Positions 43,588-50,338 of a stretch of 50,338 nt of DNA are shown here, in pieces (position 1 is the stretch's first letter; every line of letters starts with the position of its first letter). The position numbers and the translations under genes were made by a program. The notes under the pieces are model-generated. The model saw nothing but the letters and a program-made list of their open reading frames with translations, was not told the origin of the DNA and ran no database searches. This DNA comes from an uncultured Clostridium sp. (GTDB lineage Bacteria; Bacillota; Clostridia; TANB77; CAG-465): the NCBI GenBank assembly GCA_900553785.1, contig USES01000005.1, forward strand, positions 1 to 50,338, written 5' to 3'.

Positions 43588-44850
43588 ATGCAATACGAAT
43601 TAGCAAAAAAATTAGGAATTAAAAAAGAAGTAGTAGATTTATATAATGAATGTGAAGAAGAAATAGGAGAAAGATTTAGAGAAATACATGATATAGCAAT
43701 GCAAAATACAGCTAAAGTAATGGATGCTTTTTGGAAAAATAAACTTAGTGAAACTCATTTTATACCATCAACAGGATATGGCTATGATGATATTGGAAGA
43801 GAGACAATTGAAAAGATTTATGCAGAAGTATTTGGCGCAGAGGATGCATTAGTAAGAATACAGTTTGTAAATGGAACACATGCCTTATCTACAGCATTAT
43901 TTGGCAATTTGTTACCAGGGGATACTATGCTTAGCATAACTGGGGCACCATATGATACATTAGCAGAAAGCATTGGTATAGTTGAAAATAAAATGTCTTT
44001 GATAAATCTTGGAGTTAAATATGAACAAGTGGATTTAGTGGATAACTCTTTTGATTTTAAAGCAATACGTGAAAAACTAGAAACACAAAAAATTAAGCTT
44101 GTATTTATTGGAAGATCTAGAGGTTATTCAACAAGAAAATCTTTAACAATTTCAGAGATTAAAGAAGCTATAGATTTTGTAAAAAATATAGATAAAGATG
44201 TTATAGTTATGGTGGATAATTGCTATGGTGAATTTGTGGAAAAACTAGAACCAACTAATGTTGGCGCAGATTTAATAGCAGGGTCTTTAATTAAGAACAT
44301 AGGTGGAAGTCTTTGTGAAACTGGAGGTTACATAGTAGGGAAACGTGAGTGTGTAGAGCGTTCAGCTGAGCGCCTTACTGCGCCTGGAATTGGTAAAGAA
44401 TGTGGAGCAACGCTTGGAAAGAATAAAGAAATTTTGCAAGGATTGTTTATGGCGCCACATATAGTTGAAAATGCTGTAATGACTGCATGTATATGTGCAA
44501 GCATGCTTGAAAAACTTGGCTTTGATGTTTCACCTACAGCTTTTGAAGACAGAACAGATATAATTCAATCTATAATATTTAATGATAAAGAAAAACTAAT
44601 AAAATTTATCCAAGGAATACAAGCATCTAGTCCAATAGATAGCTTTGTAAGACCAGAGCCTTGGGCAATGCCAGGGTATACTGATGAGGTTATAATGGCA
44701 GCAGGTACCTTTGTGTCTGGTGCAAGTATAGAACTTTCAGCAGATGCTCCAATAAGGCCTCCATATATGGCATATATGCAAGGAGGAATAACTTATGAAA
44801 GTGCAGTTATTGCTATATGTAAGGCTATATCTGATGTTTTGGGTAATTAG
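43588..44850 (+). CDS. PLP-dependent YnbB-type protein (methionine gamma-lyase family)
   Basis: The protein resembles the YnbB/aluminium-resistance family of fold-type I PLP enzymes. Telling parts are FIPSTGYGYDDIGRETIEKI, FVNGTHALSTALFGNL, VDNCYGEFVE and AGSLIKNIGGS, where the Lys probably holds PLP. The C-terminal part is IRPPYMAYMQGGITYESA. At 420 residues the length is normal. Substrate unknown. The flavoprotein gene follows after three bases. Confidence 0.88.
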   Translation: MQYELAKKLGIKKEVVDLYNECEEEIGERFREIHDIAMQNTAKVMDAFWKNKLSETHFIPSTGYGYDDIGRETIEKIYAEVFGAEDALVRIQFVNGTHALSTALFGNLLPGDTMLSITGAPYDTLAESIGIVENKMSLINLGVKYEQVDLVDNSFDFKAIREKLETQKIKLVFIGRSRGYSTRKSLTISEIKEAIDFVKNIDKDVIVMVDNCYGEFVEKLEPTNVGADLIAGSLIKNIGGSLCETGGYIVGKRECVERSAERLTAPGIGKECGATLGKNKEILQGLFMAPHIVENAVMTACICASMLEKLGFDVSPTAFEDRTDIIQSIIFNDKEKLIKFIQGIQASSPIDSFVRPEPWAMPGYTDEVIMAAGTFVSGASIELSADAPIRPPYMAYMQGGITYESAVIAICKAISDVLGN

Positions 44851-44853
44851 TTT

Positions 44854-46098
44854 ATGAAAGTTTGTATAATAGGTGCTGGACCTGCTGGCATGATGGCAGC
44901 AATAACTGCCAAAGAACAAGGCCATGATGTTGTTATATTTGAAAAAAATAGCACACCTGGCAAAAAATTAGATATTACTGGAAAAGGTAGGTGTAATTTA
45001 ACCCATAGTGGGGATGATGAATACTTTTTTAGTAATGTTGTGTCTAATCCAAAGTTTCTTATGAGCAGTATAAGTAACTTTAATAATAGTGATTTAATAA
45101 GATTTGTACATGGGCTTGGTGTTAAAACTAAAGAAGAAAGAGGTAACAGAGTATTTCTTGCTTCAGACAATGCACATGAATTAACAGTAGCACTTGAAAA
45201 AAAGTTAAAACAATTAAAAATTCAAATTATAACAGAAAGTGGTATAAAGAAAATAGAAATAGAAGATAACAGAGTAGTTGGAGTTGTAACGCTATCTGGA
45301 AAAGAATACAAGTTTGACAGAGTTGTTATAGCTACGGGCGGAGTAAGTTATCCTGCGACTGGTAGTACAGGCGATGGTTATACCTTATCTAAAGAATTGG
45401 GTCATACGATAGTAGATATAAAACCTGCTCTTGTACCTTTAATATTATTTGAAGCTGATGAGTGTAAATTAACAGAGGGACTAACTCTTAAGAATGTTAA
45501 CCTAAAAATTAAAGTAGACGGAAAAGTAATTGATGAGAGATTTGGCGAGGCTGTTTTTACATCAAACGGCATAAGTGGACCAATAGTTTTAAGTACAAGT
45601 AGCAAAATGACTAAATTAAGTAATTTAAATGAGCTACTAGAGAATAAAAAGATTATAGTTAGTTTTGACCTGAAACCGGCGTTATCTAATGATGAATTGT
45701 ATAAAAGAATTACTAGAGATTTTGAAAAATACAAGAATAAAGAATTTAAAAATTCACTTTCAGACTTGCTTCCAAAGAGCTTGATTCCTTTAATAATTAA
45801 AAGAAGTGGTATACAAGAAACAAAACAAGTAAATAGCATAACTAAAGAAGAAAAACAAAAAATGGTACATATACTTAAGAATTTGGAGTTTGATGTTAAA
45901 TCTCTTGGTAATGTTCATACTGGAATTGTTACTAGTGGAGGCGTATCTACAAAAGAAATAAATCCTAAAACTATGGAATCTAAAATAGTATCCGGATTGT
46001 TTTTTGCAGGAGAGGTTATTGATGTAGACGCATATACAGGTGGATTTAACTTACAAATAGCATTTTCTACCGGATATTTAGCTGGACTTAAACTTTAG
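44854..46098 (+). CDS. NAD(P)/FAD-dependent oxidoreductase, HI0933 family
   Basis: An FAD-binding start GAGPAGMMAAITAKEQGHDV is followed by GKKLDITGKGRCNLTH, the family signature. VIATGGVSYPATGSTGDGY and the C-terminal GVSTKEINPKTMESK and YTGGFNLQIAFSTG match the HI0933/YhiN/BaiN group. The product is 414 residues. Reaction unknown. The ATG is three bases after the PLP gene, so they are an operon; the YigZ-family gene follows. Confidence 0.9.
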   Translation: MKVCIIGAGPAGMMAAITAKEQGHDVVIFEKNSTPGKKLDITGKGRCNLTHSGDDEYFFSNVVSNPKFLMSSISNFNNSDLIRFVHGLGVKTKEERGNRVFLASDNAHELTVALEKKLKQLKIQIITESGIKKIEIEDNRVVGVVTLSGKEYKFDRVVIATGGVSYPATGSTGDGYTLSKELGHTIVDIKPALVPLILFEADECKLTEGLTLKNVNLKIKVDGKVIDERFGEAVFTSNGISGPIVLSTSSKMTKLSNLNELLENKKIIVSFDLKPALSNDELYKRITRDFEKYKNKEFKNSLSDLLPKSLIPLIIKRSGIQETKQVNSITKEEKQKMVHILKNLEFDVKSLGNVHTGIVTSGGVSTKEINPKTMESKIVSGLFFAGEVIDVDAYTGGFNLQIAFSTGYLAGLKL

Positions 46099-46106
46099 GA
46101 GGAGTT

Positions 46107-46650
46107 ATGGATAAGAAATACACTTTAAAAGGCAATTATGAAGTACTTCTTTCAAAAGAAGAAATTGTAGTTAATAAGTCTAGATTTATAGCGTATGTGT
46201 ACAATATTGAAAATACAGAACAAATTAACAAAATTATAAACAATATAAGGGCTACAAATAAAGATGCTAAGCATATAGTTTATGCATATAAATTGGAGAA
46301 TACTCGGAAAGTATACGGATGATAAGGAACCAATTGGAACAGCTGGAAAGCCAATATATGCAATGTTAGAAAGAGAAAATCTAATAAATGTTCTAGTGGT
46401 AGTGGTTAGATATTTTGGCGGAATACTGCTTGGAACTGGCCCGCTTACAAGAGCATATATGAAAGTAGCTGTAACGGCTGTACAAAAATGTAATAAAGAA
46501 GAGTATATAAAATATATTAAAAAAGAGATTACTGTAGATTATAGCGATGAAAAAGAAACAATAAAAAGTATAGAAGAGAATAATGGAAAAATATTGCATA
46601 TAGAATATGCAGAAAAAATAAAAATAATAGTTAATATGCCAGAAACGTAA
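46107..46650 (+). CDS. YigZ-family protein, +1 frameshift at a CGG codon
   Basis: YigZ/IMPACT-type proteins are thought to act in translation control. The first frame runs to HIVYAYKLENT and meets CGG (46305-46307); the zero frame stops five codons later. Skipping the C gives ENTGKYTDDKEPIGTAGKP, then VVRYFGGILLGTGPLTRAY, the family signature, ending at 46650. About 180 residues result. The C-terminal domain follows the usual second-domain pattern. GGAGG precedes ATG 46107. It is the fourth gene here broken at CGG. Confidence 0.87.
46305..46307 (+). other. Candidate +1 frameshift codon CGG in the yigZ-family gene
   Basis: The context is AAT ACT CGG AAA GTA. Skipping the C yields ACT GGA AAG TAT, that is T-G-K-Y. 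The local sequence ACTCGGAA is the same as at the spmB site. Zero-frame reading ends at TGA 46320-46322. Confidence 0.7.
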
Positions 46651-46693
46651 CCTAAAAATTACTAATAAAAACTCCAAATTTCTTTTTGTTAAA

Positions 46694-46771
46694 ATCGACA
46701 CGAAAATACAAAACTTTACGCTAAAAAAGCTTGAAAACCGCGTTTTGCGAGAGTAGAATATAGTTGTCGGC
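46694..46771 (+). promoter_or_regulatory. spo0A promoter region with imperfect 0A boxes
   Basis: TTGAAA (46731-46736) and TAGAAT (46754-46759) are 17 bases apart. On the minus strand TGTCGAT (46694-46700) matches six of seven bases of the 0A box. TGTCGGC (46765-46771) is a weaker match just after the -10. GTAGAATAT (46753-46761) also resembles a sigma-H -10, but no sigma-H -35 stands at the right distance. Confidence 0.5.
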
Positions 46772-46792
46772 TGGGAAAATTTAGGAGGAAAT

Positions 46793-47608
46793 ATGGAAGA
46801 AAAATTGAAAGTAATGATTGTAGATGATAACGCAGAATTTGTAAAACTAATAACGATGTACATTAATGCTCAAAGTGGCATGGAAGTAGTAGGTAGTTTA
46901 AATGATGGCACAAATGTAATTCCTAAAATTAAAGAGTGGAGACCGGACATTTTATTACTAGATATAATAATGCCAGAAAAAGATGGTCTAGTAGTTCTAG
47001 AAGAACTAAGCGAAACGGTTGTGGAAAAGAAACCATTTACCGTTGTAATGTCCGCAATAGGACAAGAAAAAATAACAAGAAAGGCAATAACTTTAGGTGC
47101 AGCGTATTATGTAATAAAACCATTTGATTTAGAAACTTTAACGAGTAGATTAAAAGAAATGGTTAGTAATGAACCTGCTGCTTTTTATGAAAATAGGGGT
47201 ACAAAATATGTAACAGCCCACACTCCTATGCAAAAAGGCGAGCCTGTAGAAGTAAGAGTCACGAATATAATTCATGATTTAGGTGTGCCAGCCCACATCA
47301 AAGGATATCAATATTTAAGAGAAGCTATAATAATATCTGTAGAAAATGAAGAAATAATAAATGCGATAACAAAGACAATGTATCCATTGTTAGCAAAGAA
47401 GTACAAAACTACTCCTTCAAGAGTAGAACGTGCTATAAGACATGCAATAGAAGTTGCTTGGAATAGAGGAGAAATTGCTATGCATGACAAAATATTTGGT
47501 TATACGGTTAATTCTAATAAGGGTAAACCTACAAACTCTGAATTTATTGCAATGATAGCAGATAAAATAAGACTGGAATCTATGCAACCTAATAGAGCGG
47601 TAGTATAA
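46793..47608 (+). CDS. spo0A: Sporulation master regulator Spo0A
   Basis: The receiver domain has VDDNAEF, the phospho-Asp in ILLLDIIMPEKDG (about residue 56), and Lys in VIKPFDL. The DNA-binding domain is highly conserved: HIKGYQYLREAI, TPSRVERAIRHAIEVAW and KPTNSEFIAMIADKIRLE. At 271 residues the length is normal. TTAGGAGGAA gives the ribosome site. Spo0A-P binds TGTCGAA-type boxes such as those at 1765 and 12631. Confidence 0.97.
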   Translation: MEEKLKVMIVDDNAEFVKLITMYINAQSGMEVVGSLNDGTNVIPKIKEWRPDILLLDIIMPEKDGLVVLEELSETVVEKKPFTVVMSAIGQEKITRKAITLGAAYYVIKPFDLETLTSRLKEMVSNEPAAFYENRGTKYVTAHTPMQKGEPVEVRVTNIIHDLGVPAHIKGYQYLREAIIISVENEEIINAITKTMYPLLAKKYKTTPSRVERAIRHAIEVAWNRGEIAMHDKIFGYTVNSNKGKPTNSEFIAMIADKIRLESMQPNRAVV

Positions 47609-47621
47609 ACTATATAAAAGG

Positions 47622-47646
47622 TCTCAACGTAAGTTGGGATTTTTTT
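47622..47646 (+). terminator. Terminator of spo0A
   Basis: TCTCAAC and GTTGGGA pair with one G-T around loop GTAA and are followed by seven T. Confidence 0.85.
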
Positions 47647-47651
47647 ATAAG

Positions 47652-47698
47652 AAGGACTAACGAAGTTAATAATTGCTTTTACTTCGAACTAGCCCTTT
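47652..47698. terminator. Terminator of the collagen-like gene
   Basis: AAGGACTAACGAAGT (47652-47666) and ACTTCGAACTAGCCCTT (47681-47697) form a long stem with small bulges. It lies a few bases beyond the minus-strand stop and faces both ways. Confidence 0.6.
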
Positions 47699-47704
47699 TA
47701 TAAT

Positions 47705-48871
47705 TTAATTTCTGCCTAAATATTCTATAATGATAGTTACTATTGAATTAGTAAAGTAAGAATCTGAAGATATATTTTTTAAGTCTGGGGACGCAAGATA
47801 AAGTGTTTCTTTGCCAAGATTTACGAGTTCATACAACTTTGAGGTATCAGCAATTGCCAATATTCCTTGAGCAGTTACTTGAGTAGCAATTTCGTTATAA
47901 TTCCATTTGCTTGCGCCTATATAAATATTATCTGTTCCAACTTCTCTAAAACCAACAGACATAAAGTCAGAGTCTGGTCTAAAGTCAGTATCTGTTTTTT
48001 GTGAGTAGCCAGATATAACAAAAGTTACTTTATAGTGACCTACTAAATTAAATTTAATTGTTTCAGCATCAGAATCTAATGTCACTATATTGTTAATATT
48101 TAATTCAGTTCTATCAATAGGTAGTCTTGCACTTGCAGGAACAGGAACGCCTTCTGCAGAAGTTCCGTCATTGTATGTTACAAGATACGCAGAACGAATT
48201 AGATTTGGGCCTGGATCTCCTTGTTCACCTTTCTCTCCTGCGTCACCTTTAGGCCCTTTTATTTCGCCTGCATCTACCCAGGCATTATCTTTATCTGACC
48301 ATACATACAAATGTGTACCTACAAGATATGCATCCCCTATATTTCCTACGGGTTGTTCTGTGACCAAATCTTGATATGTTGGGTAAGTACCCAATATGTC
48401 AACACTAGTTCCATCAGTTCCACGTGGAATAACAAATTCAAGAATGTGTTGGTTTCCAACCTTTCTGTGATTTACTGCTGCTGCAGAGCCTGGTGGAGCA
48501 GTAATAGTAGAACTTATAGCAATTGTTTCTGATTCACCAGTAGCACCTGTAGGCCCAGTAGTTCCAGTGGCACCAGTTGGTCCTGTGGCACCCGTAGGCC
48601 CAGTTACACCAGTGACACCGGTAGGGCCAGTTACACCAACAGGGCCAGTAGCGCCTGTAGTTCCAGTAGGTCCAGTTGAACCTGTAGGCCCTGTAGCGCC
48701 TTTTACGCCTTGCATTCCTTGCACGCCTTGAGGCCCAGTGGGTCCAATAGGTCCGGGTACACCCTGAATTCCCTGTACACCTTGAGGCCCAACTATACAG
48801 CAAGGCCTAGGACAACAACTAGGATTGCAGCTAGTATTAGAACATTCAGGCGATTTAAAGCAATTATTCAT
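47705..48871 (-). CDS. Collagen-like (BclA-type) probable exosporium protein
   Basis: The protein begins with a Cys-rich head (about residues 4-25), followed by Gly-X-Y triplets, many of them GPTGATGPTG-type, to about residue 113. A short second run, GPKGDAGEKGEQGDPGP, lies near residue 215. The C-terminal 160 residues look like the globular domain of BclA-type spore glycoproteins (VGHYKVTFVISGY). The product is 388 residues. The upstream gene is a glycosyltransferase, fitting O-glycosylation of the Thr-rich triplets. GGAGG precedes ATG. Confidence 0.87.
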   Translation of the reverse strand: MNNCFKSPECSNTSCNPSCCPRPCCIVGPQGVQGIQGVPGPIGPTGPQGVQGMQGVKGATGPTGSTGPTGTTGATGPVGVTGPTGVTGVTGPTGATGPTGATGTTGPTGATGESETIAISSTITAPPGSAAAVNHRKVGNQHILEFVIPRGTDGTSVDILGTYPTYQDLVTEQPVGNIGDAYLVGTHLYVWSDKDNAWVDAGEIKGPKGDAGEKGEQGDPGPNLIRSAYLVTYNDGTSAEGVPVPASARLPIDRTELNINNIVTLDSDAETIKFNLVGHYKVTFVISGYSQKTDTDFRPDSDFMSVGFREVGTDNIYIGASKWNYNEIATQVTAQGILAIADTSKLYELVNLGKETLYLASPDLKNISSDSYFTNSIVTIIIEYLGRN

Positions 48872-48950
48872 ATATTATTTATCCTCCTTTATTATTTTGA
48901 GACATGCTCTATATATTTTATGCAAAGAGCATTATCCCTGTTAACACGCA

Positions 48951-50027
48951 TTATTCAGCGTTTAATTTTTCAAAAAGTTCTTTGTTATGTAAATAAGATT
49001 TGTTAAGAGGCTTTACCTTTCCGGCTAATTCATTGTATGCTTTAGCTTGAGCCATATCATTAAGGTTATAATAGCAAACACAAAGCTCAATATATGGTAT
49101 AAAGTTATAACAGTCTAAATTATAAAACCCACCTTTAGTAGTATCTAAAGGAATAGTTAGAGCTAACTTATACCAATATATAGCATTAATGTAGTTTGTA
49201 GCATTTAGAAAAAAATTACCAAGTTCGCAGCATATTTCTGCTCTAGGTAAGTCGTACATAAAGCTTCTGGTAAGAGTTAAAAATGCATTATTTTTATCCT
49301 CAATATCCATATAACAATGATACAAGTCAAGGCAAGCATTTATTTTATTTTCTACCCAGCCATCTTCACGATTAAGAAATTCGTTAAATTGGGAAATAGA
49401 CTTATCATATTCTTTTGCATAATATAATTCTCTTGCATAATAGAATTGTTGCCTTGCATCAAGATTAAGCCCTTTTTTTATCATGTTTTCAAATATTTTT
49501 AGATTTCTCTTTGGGTCTGTTACACCTATTTTTTTATGTGTTACACATATATCGCTATACAAAGTTTGACCTGAAATTGGAATTACCTCATGAATTGGAC
49601 TTACCCACATGTATTTCTTTTCTCTTTTTAAAATACGTTCTCTATAATATGAAAAGTTGACATTACCATTTTCGTCAAAGCCAGTGTTATATTTAAGTAA
49701 AACCATATCTACTTTTTTATCCAGATTTTCTTTTAATTTTAAAAGAGCTTCCATATCTTTTTTAAGAATTACATCATCTGCATCTAACCAAATTATATAG
49801 TCCTTTGTTGCTTTTGAAAATGAGTAATTTCTGGCTGCTGAAAAATCATCTATCCATTTAAAATCATATATTTTTGTGGTAAATTCTTTAGCAATATTTT
49901 TTGTATTATCCGTTGAGCCTGTGTCTACAATAATTATTTCATCCACAACATCCTTGATAGAGTCAAGACATCGTTTAAGAACTTTTTCTTCATTTTTAAC
50001 AATCATGCAAAGGCTTAATGAAATCAT
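48951..50027 (-). CDS. Family 2 glycosyltransferase with TPR-like C-terminus
   Basis: The GT-A core holds SLCMIVKNEEKVLKRCLDSI, IIIVDTGSTDNT, DDFSAARNYSFSKA and IIWLDADD (the DxD-type metal motif). After about residue 190 a series of helices (QQFYYARELYYAKEYDKSI, and more) resembles TPR repeats. This layout occurs in protein-modifying transferases such as SunS and spore-collagen transferases. ATG 50027 has GGAGGTAATT upstream. It precedes the collagen-like gene on the same strand, so it probably modifies that protein. Confidence 0.87.
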   Translation of the reverse strand: MISLSLCMIVKNEEKVLKRCLDSIKDVVDEIIIVDTGSTDNTKNIAKEFTTKIYDFKWIDDFSAARNYSFSKATKDYIIWLDADDVILKKDMEALLKLKENLDKKVDMVLLKYNTGFDENGNVNFSYYRERILKREKKYMWVSPIHEVIPISGQTLYSDICVTHKKIGVTDPKRNLKIFENMIKKGLNLDARQQFYYARELYYAKEYDKSISQFNEFLNREDGWVENKINACLDLYHCYMDIEDKNNAFLTLTRSFMYDLPRAEICCELGNFFLNATNYINAIYWYKLALTIPLDTTKGGFYNLDCYNFIPYIELCVCYYNLNDMAQAKAYNELAGKVKPLNKSYLHNKELFEKLNAE

Positions 50028-50118
50028 AATTACCTCCATATATATTAAGTATATGTGTTCATATGAAGTGTGTTACAATTTGAAAATTATTAAAATATGT
50101 AAAAGCTCAAAATTAGTA

Positions 50119-50147
50119 TTGCAAATAGTAAAATTTTGATATAAAAT
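50119..50147 (+). promoter_or_regulatory. Promoter of the small G-tract gene
   Basis: TTGCAA (50119-50124) and TAAAAT (50142-50147) are 17 bases apart. GGAGG follows at about 50157. Confidence 0.6.
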
Positions 50148-50168
50148 ATAACAAACGGAGGAAAAGAC

Positions 50169-50225
50169 GTGAAACTATTGGAAAATTATGTAAATGGGGG
50201 GGGGGCAAAAAAGCCTTCTAAATAG
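50169..50225 (+). CDS. Short ORF with a run of ten G
   Basis: GTG 50169 follows a good GGAGG. The frame reads M-K-L-L-E-N-Y-V-N-G-G-G-A-K-K-P-S-K and stops after 18 residues. Ten G in a row lie at 50196-50205. Such runs slip easily, so the reading frame after it may vary between cells, or the count may be a sequencing error. It could be a leader peptide for the gene at 50326 or the start of a broken gene. No family is recognisable. Confidence 0.4.
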   Translation: MKLLENYVNGGGAKKPSK

Positions 50226-50247
50226 TTTTTCAAGACCAAATATAATT

Positions 50248-50296
50248 GGCCTATGCTTTGCATACGAAATTTGTATGTAGGGCATAGGTCTTTTCT
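50248..50296 (+). terminator. Hairpin with T tract between the short ORF and the last gene
   Basis: GGCCTATGC (50248-50256) and GCATAGGTC (50282-50290) pair nearly fully, with a second stem GCATAC/GTATGT inside, followed by TTTTCT. It may be a terminator or an attenuator. Confidence 0.65.
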
Positions 50297-50325
50297 GTGT
50301 TTAAATTCAAAAGAAAGAGGGAGAT

Positions 50326-50338
50326 ATGAAAATGAGTA
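50326..50338 (+). CDS. Start of a gene cut off by the window edge
   Basis: AGAAAGAGGGAGAT gives a ribosome site, and ATG AAA ATG AGT follows. The rest lies outside the window, so nothing can be said about the product. Confidence 0.4.

Noticed and set aside
7365..46307. Simple reassignment of CGG to another amino acid
   Set aside because: Reassignment would keep the frame, but in all four genes the frame itself must change by one base.
46725..46765. Sigma-H promoter of spo0A
   Set aside because: The -10 match GTAGAATAT is good, but no -35 match stands at a proper distance; a sigma-A type reading fits better.
48534..48790. DNA tandem repeat or CRISPR-like array
   Set aside because: The repeat is a nine-base codon pattern of collagen triplets, not spaced direct repeats. 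No CRISPR array or cas gene is seen in the window.
48090..48803. Reading frames overlapping the collagen-like gene on both strands
   Set aside because: They are produced by the repetitive Gly-Pro-Thr codons of the real gene.

Overview
This window comes from an AT-rich, endospore-forming member of the Clostridia (Bacillota). The evidence is spo0A, spmA, spmB, cwlD, a Spo0E-type phosphatase, a short SRP RNA next to dnaX, ricT and ylbF, and a collagen-like exosporium-type protein. Genus and order cannot be fixed from the sequence; an uncultured gut-type clostridium would fit.

Layout: 1-650 is the end of an rRNA operon (23S 3' end, 5S, tRNA-Asn). 682-3005 holds mnmA, a spo0E-like gene behind a Spo0A box, and three small minus-strand genes. 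3081-9238 is a tightly coupled operon combining a VirB4-type ATPase (as two overlapping genes) with CpaE/TadZ-, CpaF/TadA- and TadB-like proteins: a possible secretion machine with no visible pilin. 9269-11724 carries ylbF, a membrane metallopeptidase-like gene, cwlD and tRNA adenosine deaminase. Two tRNA-Arg genes (anticodons CCT and ACG) follow. 12111-14524 has a Spo0A-box gene, a SinR-like regulator, spmA-spmB and a small zinc-ribbon protein. 14650-22207 is rpoB-rpoC behind its own promoter and a possible attenuator. 22364-30568 has a membrane HTH protein, an HD-GYP protein, SRP RNA-dnaX-ebfC-recR and a murL-murD2-like pair. 30604-36407 holds a PhoB/PhoR-type pair, tatD, a ferredoxin-thioredoxin-reductase-like protein, a Fic protein, tRNA-Pro, acpS and an HTH regulator. 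36394-46650 holds canonical murD, metG, lepB, a DNA polymerase III delta' gene, ricT, ferredoxin, uvsE, a PLP enzyme, a flavoprotein and a YigZ-family gene. 46694-50338 is spo0A, then a collagen-like protein with a glycosyltransferase on the other strand, and a small gene with a run of ten G.

Most striking observation: four genes (the CpaF/TadA-like ATPase, cwlD, spmB and the yigZ-family gene) are each broken by an apparent +1 frameshift, and each break lies at an in-frame CGG codon. Skipping the C and reading GGN as glycine restores the family sequence. By eye I found no other in-frame CGG codon in any gene I call in this window, although CGT, CGC, CGA, AGA and AGG all occur. The window's two tRNA-Arg genes are not expected to read CGG. 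This suggests that CGG lacks normal arginine decoding here and serves as a +1 frameshift or quadruplet (CGGN) signal. Two of the four genes act in sporulation or germination.

The genes mostly form a housekeeping core (transcription, replication, cell wall, tRNA) mixed with sporulation control: Spo0A, its likely boxes ahead of the spo0E-like gene and an unknown gene, and RicT/YlbF homologues.
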